From NCBI RefSeq assembly GCF_003473485.1, contig NC_053044.1, positions 57,080,091 to 57,144,090 on the forward strand: DNA of 64,000 nucleotides, given 5' to 3'. A program made the translations under genes and the position numbers. The stretch is from Medicago truncatula (lineage: Eukaryota; Streptophyta; Magnoliopsida; Fabales; Fabaceae). The notes beneath the pieces were generated by a model, which was given only the letters and a program-made list of their open reading frames with translations, was not told the origin of the DNA and ran no database searches. Shown here in pieces: positions 58,957-64,000 of this stretch (its first letter is position 1; each line of letters begins with the position of its first letter).

Positions 58957-59606
58957 TATATTTATATCTACGGTTAAAGCTAAGTTCTTTATCGATCAAA
59001 ACCTAGTTATATTCCATGCAGTAGAATTTTTTTTTCTTTTTCTTTTTTGAGTGATGCATAAGTAGAATTCTTCAATTTAACATTTGTAATATTGCACATG
59101 TTAAAGAGATTAAATGTAGCAAGTTTTTATTAAAAAACAATAATTATTTATTAGAAAATTTACATACTTAATATAAAATGTACAAATTTTAACATAAAAC
59201 TACTATTTTAAACTTCTTAACCTATGCAAATTTGCTCACTATTCTTCAATTTATTTTTCAAAGCATATGCTTTCATTATTTGTCTTTTTTTTTTTAGTTT
59301 TTTTAGAGGGTGTATTTATTTATTACCAAAAAACATTATTTAGTGTATATCTGGAGTATTATACGGTAGATGTCAAAATGAATTCAAGTTCCCTGCAGAC
59401 ACAAACTAATTGCCATTTGAGTGGAATGAAACTATCAACCATTAATTTAAAGACACTACATTAACTATTTTGGTCATTTGAACTTTGATTTTTTTACTAG
59501 AAATTGAAAATTAATTTGAAACTAATAATCTACACCATATGATTGTGTAATATTGTTCTAAAGTGGACAAAAGGCCATCCAATGATATTCAAGTATGATG
59601 GACATA

Positions 59607-59622
59607 TTCTTAAAAATAAAAT
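59607..59622 (+). repeat. A-tailed micro-insertion TTCTTAAAAATAAAAT
   Basis: Sixteen bases between 14-bp perfect repeats GTATGATGGACATA (59593-59606 and 59623-59636). Confidence 0.7.
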
Positions 59623-59793
59623 GTATGATGGACATAGTCAAATGTTGATCCACTAATTAGAGTGGAAATAACACAACGTCCTCAACTAGCATTGCCTTTA
59701 AAACTTCTTAATTAAGAAGTCTTCACCATATAACTACTCTCATCGAGAGCAAAGTCGATGCTACTATACCTCATCATCATCTCATTTTTTATA

Positions 59794-60090
59794 GGCTAAA
59801 ATATGATTTTAGTTTATACAAATGTATCGTTTTAGTTTTAGTCCCTGTAAAAAAAATGTAGTTTTTGATCTCAGCAAAATATTTTTAAAAATCAAAATAT
59901 TTTGCAGGGACTATTTTTCTACAAAATGGATTCAGTCATCATGTATCACGTGTGCAAATCATCACAAAAGTGAGGTCAGTGATCAAAATCAAAACGAGAC
60001 ATATTTGCAGGATCAAAAACTACAAAAAAAAATTATCAGGACTACAATTAAACGAGACATGTTTGTAGAGACCAAAACCATATTTTACCC
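59794..60090. mobile_element. MITE, GGCTAAAATATG family, copy 2
   Basis: GGCTAAAATATGATTTTAGT and ACCATATTTTACCC ends, with the same internal words as the element at 42127. Flanks are T-runs, so the duplication cannot be fixed. Confidence 0.7.
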
Positions 60091-62290
60091 TTTTTTTTAT
60101 TTTATTTTTGAGAAATTTTAGCCGAAGAGTGCTTATCACCGCACAATTCCTTGCCGAAGAGCTTTCATTGATTGTCGTCCTCTATTGCTATGCCTGTTGA
60201 ATCAAATATTCATAAGAGGGGTGTTTGACAACACACTTTTCAACATAATACTATCTTTTAATGATTGTAATCCCTTGTATAAATTTGGTGAGATAGATAT
60301 GAATATCACTAAAAAATATAGGTTGAAAAATGCGTTAGAAAATGTGTTGGTAATATAAATATATTTGTAATTATAATTTTTTTTACGAAATCTAATTAGT
60401 GCTCAAAAGATACATGCTCCATCATTATATATAGTGCTGGTATTTTTCATTGTTCCAATGATTTAATCATAGCTCTGACAATAATTCAACAGGCCAACTG
60501 GTCCGTACCTCACAGAGTAATAAAACAAGGAAAATGGGTGAGGAGAGGAGACACCATAAAACAAAGAAAATGAATGTGGTATCAACCGATCTTGATTTCT
60601 TTTGTCTTTGTTGTTTTGAATTCAAATTCGTGAAAGAGATTAAAACATTAAATTGTGTGGTAGAGGATGGATGAATCATGAATGGTTAGATTTGAAGCAA
60701 TAAATAAGGCAAGTAAAAATGGAGTTGCTCTCATAAATGCAAATATAGAAAAAGGAAGTGGTAATTATTTGTGTGGGAGTTTGTTCTTGTGTATAATTAA
60801 TATTTGGGGTTTTGAGAGATTTTCTAAGGGCGTGGGTTTATGGTTGTGGGTGTGATGAGTGCGACGTATCGAGTGACAAAAGGGAGGAAGATTAAATCAT
60901 ATCTTTTGTGCCTTTGTGGTGTCACTCAGAATTTATTCCATCTTAGAAAAAAGGAACATCAGAAGAGGATAAAAATGTGATTATTGGAGATATTGACCAT
61001 ACTCTTTCTTTCTAACCTACGCAATGCAGGGCCTTTGAAAAGTATCACTAGAAAAAAATTGTTTTTGATTGCACCACATATACACTAGAACTTGCTTTCG
61101 AGCATGTTATTTTCACCACAGCATAACAAATCATCTCTTCTGTTATTTTTCCAACATTAGAGTTCGGCAATAACAGCCCAAACCCAAAGCATCCACGATA
61201 TTCACTACTATTGATGTTTTGAGTTTGAAAACAATACAGCATCATGATTTAAAAGATTTGAATATTAAAAGGCCAAACAAGCTATGACCTAGTAACCTAG
61301 TAGTCAAACTAAGAAAAGAAAACGTACAAAGATGGAGAAAAATACAGCATTAGAGTCTAGAGACCGGTGGATATAATATACGCTTAGTAGTAGTACTGGT
61401 GTATTCACTGACTTTACCAACGTTGATTAACCCACGCGCCATGAAAAGAGTGTGCTTAATTGTCTCACTTTTGAATAAAACGTTGATGTCAGAGTGTTCA
61501 ATCATGGGCCTAGATTTGTGTTCAGATAAAGGTTGTATGAAATGAAGAAAAAGTATTCGGCAATAGGGAAGAAAGGAAGGAAATATGAGTCGTCGTAAAT
61601 TAATGCTTTGCTTGATGGTAGTACTATGTTGCCTCTTCGAATACGCAAATCATGAAAAGCAATTAAATCGCTACCAATTTTTAAATTTTAAATTAATTTT
61701 TAGTCAGGATAAGAGAAGCATATTCAACACAATACAGATCAGTGGCGGCCATGCATAATCTCCTACTGCAGCTTGCAGAAAAAATAAACGCGTTAAATTA
61801 ATTAAGATCTAGATGACAATATCACATCAAAAAAAAATGGCAATAGCACTTAAAATCAGTAAAATAATTCGATAAAAAGACCAATTATTTCTAGTACCCT
61901 TCTGGTGGCTAGATCTATAATCAACAAGCATCAACCAATTATAAAAAATAAAATTAGTGCAAAGGCGTTCGATTCAACCCTAAAGAGGTGAAAGCAAGAG
62001 CAGGCTCCTGAAACCCTAGACCGTAAATACATCTTAGAAATACAGGTTTGTATAAATAAATATAAAAAACGTTAAAAGATAAATACTTCGTTGTAATTAT
62101 ACCCAATCTATACAAATTATTACAGGAAATTACAAGGGAAAACTTTTAAATTAAAGTGAAAGAAAATTATGAAGGTATCCACTTTACAAATAAATGGAAA
62201 ATAGATTATAAGCAGAGGCAGAAAGCGACTTTTTTTATCTGATTTCACCATCCATCTTTTTAGCAAGGAAATTCTATGAGGATCCTGATT
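60091..62290. other. Intergenic or MIR394 downstream region
   Basis: No coding frame supported. The part nearest 62290 may belong to the MIR394 primary transcript. It carries one weak micro-insertion (61826). Confidence 0.45.
61826..61837 (+). repeat. A-tailed micro-insertion ATCA(n), weak
   Basis: Between TGACAATATCAC (61814-61825) and TGGCAATAGCAC (61838-61849), 10 of 12. Confidence 0.4.
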
Positions 62291-62291
62291 C

Positions 62292-62375
62292 CTGCAGAAA
62301 GAAACAAAAATACAAGAGAGAAAAACAAACAGTGTTGACAAATATGCAAAACAAATACACAAAAAGTATGCATAC
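62292..62375 (-). other. Candidate intron in the MIR394 primary transcript
   Basis: Minus-strand donor ACGG|GTATGC (62375) and acceptor TTTCTGCAG (62292), 84 bp, lying about 110 bp downstream of the hairpin. Predicted only from splice motifs. Confidence 0.4.
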
Positions 62376-62487
62376 CCGTGTCTCTCAGTAATCCACAGGA
62401 GTTTGGCATGGCAGCTAATATGCGAGGTAAAAAGAATGAATTGATTGAGATGTGTATATATAAAAATATCAGGAAGATTTTACAAAG

Positions 62488-62606
62488 AGAAGCCAACACA
62501 ACTCTGTTGACAGTTTGTCCACCTCCGGTCGCAAATTAGTGATGAGATCGATCAAGTAAACTAAGGGTGGAGGAGGTGGACAGAATGCCAAAAAAAATGT
62601 GTAAGC
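62488..62606 (-). ncRNA. MIR394: MIR394 precursor hairpin
   Basis: Mature miR394, TTGGCATTCTGTCCACCTCC, lies on the 5' arm (62591 down to 62572) and matches the conserved plant sequence at all 20 bases. The 3' arm (62524 down to 62505) reads AGGTGGACAAACTGTCAACA. It pairs with the mature strand except at about three sites and gives a two-base 3' overhang. The loop is about 45 bases. miR394 cuts the mRNA of the F-box protein LCR in other plants and acts in leaf shape and stem-cell competence. The F-box genes in this window are of another type (DUF295) and I see no sign that they are its targets. The primary transcript probably starts near 62725 and has an intron downstream at 62292-62375. Confidence 0.95.
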
Positions 62607-62752
62607 AACACTTTGAGAAACCCACGTGAAATGAAACTTGAGAGATCAAGAAAGGATCGAAGATTATGAGATTTGATAGGTTTTGGCGATTAATATTACT
62701 GCTAGTGCCATAGGAATAGGTGTTAGGGTAAAGGCATATGCAGCCAGCCAGC

Positions 62753-62762
62753 TCTATTTAAG
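62753..62762 (-). promoter_or_regulatory. Candidate TATA box of MIR394
   Basis: TTAAATAGAG on the minus strand, about 150 bp upstream of the hairpin and followed by GCTGGCTGGCTGC. Position fits a pol II microRNA promoter. Confidence 0.45.
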
Positions 62763-62921
62763 ATGTGACTGACGGGGATTTGGGAATAAATAAGACAGAC
62801 GGAGGTGGGTGTCATTAATTCCCTCCCTCTTCTTACACCATTTATAATGGTTTTTTCATTCAACAACACTCAACAGTTATTTTTTCAATTTCCAACACTC
62901 CACATCATTTTCTTTCTTTTA

Positions 62922-63204
62922 CTCCCTCCGTTTCAAATTGTATGTCGCTTTAGGGAAAAAAAATTGTTCCAAATTATATATCGCTTTACAACACCAATGC
63001 AACATTAATGTTACTTTTCCTATTATAACCTTAACTATTTATTACTATATCTTCTTTCAATTATTTCATTTATCTTTCCCATGTTATTTATTAAGAACAA
63101 TTTTGTAAAACAACTCATAATATCTTTTTTTTCACACAATATTAATTGTATTTCTTAATATGTGTGAAACGCCCAAAACGTCATACAATTTGGGACGGAG
63201 GGAG
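62922..63204. mobile_element. Stowaway-like MITE (CTCCCTCCGTTTC)
   Basis: CTCCCTCCGTTTCAAATTGT and ACAATTTGGGACGGAGGGAG ends, bordered by TA (62920-62921, 63205-63206). It lies upstream of MIR394. Confidence 0.85.
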
Positions 63205-63206
63205 TA

Positions 63207-64000
63207 TTCAATATTTATTCAACTTTTACTCTCTCCAATGGTTTTTCATTCAACACTTACCCCACTATCTTTTATTTATTATTCTTATTTAATTTTATAT
63301 TTTTGTTTTTATAATTATATATAATTACACTTATCAATATAATTAAATTAAAATAAAATAAAAAACACTTAACGATTTATTTTTAGTGTTTTGTAAAAAC
63401 AAAATTTATTTAAATAATTTATTTTTATTTTCTCAACTTAAAATGCAATACAATAAATTAAGTATACGGCACACAAATAACTTGAAATGCAAGACAACAA
63501 ACTTCAAAATACAGACAAATATTTGATTGAAATTAATTTTCAAACAGCTTTTGGCTCATTTCACTAAAAAGAAGATTAAAACTTTAAAAGAAAAGCTAAT
63601 AGAAAGATAATAATAATAATGAAAAACTTAGTTTTTTCTGTGTCCAAATCAAATGAACAAAGTCTCTATTTATAGACAAAAAAAAAAATCATGAATTTTG
63701 GTATAAAAAAAAAATTAAAAATTAATTTATAATGAAATAATTGAGTTCAAATTATTAAGATGAGATAAATCCAAACAACCAATCAAGTTCAGCCATGTGT
63801 CAAGCTTCAACATGTTGAATGGTTTCATCACCTCTTTCCTCCACCTCATCTCTCAACCAAATTCAACACACCCTTGCAATGGTTCAACATGTTGAGAGTG
63901 TCTTTCAACACACCCATTGCACTTGGTTTTATATTAATAATTTACCTTTTAAGATTACTACTTTTAAATTTAAAAAATTAGGATCATCTTGAAAAAAATT
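63207..64000. other. Intergenic, no gene recognised
   Basis: AT-rich. Words such as TTCAACATGTTGA near 63808 and 63886 and CAATGGTTTTTCATTCAACA near 63236 hint at another inverted-repeat element reaching back to about 62840. Its ends could not be set. Confidence 0.4.

Noticed and set aside
59020-59075. T-rich insert near GTAGAATT repeats
   Set aside because: Repeat of only about 9 bp and a 30-bp insert; too weak to include.
1-64000. CRISPR arrays, operons, bacterial-type promoters
   Set aside because: The window is plant nuclear DNA; no regularly spaced repeats or prokaryotic gene layout are present.

Overview
The window is nuclear DNA of a dicot plant, most likely a legume close to Medicago. 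It is AT-rich, its genes are small and split by introns, and it is full of short inverted-repeat transposons. Every gene here is single-transcript and intron-bearing or intronless in the plant manner; there are no operons. The species guess rests on overall look and element types, not on a search.

Genes, left to right. (1) 1-5795, minus: an ACT-domain protein kinase of the STY8/STY17/STY46 type, 14 exons, cut off by the window start. (2) 12042-14059, plus: a short ORTHRUS/VIM-type RING + SRA methyl-DNA-binding ubiquitin ligase. (3) 16737-18632, minus: an ARID + HMG-box DNA-binding protein of about 330 residues. (4) 23697-23768, plus: tRNA-Pro(TGG). (5) An F-box/DUF295 (SKIP23-like) cluster: a truncated copy at 29743, an intact gene at 36806-37870 (plus), a relic at about 41295-41414 (minus) and an intact gene at 44843-46018 (minus). 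(6) 62488-62606, minus: the MIR394 hairpin, with the mature miR394 matching base for base.

The rest is largely mobile DNA. 47863-51480 is an almost complete hAT transposon with an exact 8-bp target duplication; its transposase has one stop and one frameshift. A short relative sits at 22777-23107. Two 1.3-kb fold-back elements with Mutator-like 9-bp duplications (8600-9890 and 25073-26401) carry the same unequal arms but have the central loop in opposite orientations. A decayed Helitron-type region (about 31430-34024) holds RPA-like and PIF1-type helicase fragments and ends in a hairpin plus CTAG. A LINE reverse-transcriptase tail (19620-21190) is split by a 740-bp hAT-like element. Many MITEs are present: a GGCTWAAW-ended group and a GAGAAATGATATTTG-ended group, both with 9-bp duplications, Stowaway-like CTCCCTCC elements with TA, and a Tourist-like element in the kinase gene's first intron. 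There are also five or six copies of a tRNA-headed SINE.

The most unusual signal is a scattered set of about 18 tiny insertions (10-20 bp). Each is little more than a short pyrimidine-rich start (CCTTC, CCTT, TTCCT, TGTC) followed by an A-run, and each lies between direct repeats of about 12-18 bp. They have the duplication size and A-tail of LINE-driven retroposition but almost no element body.
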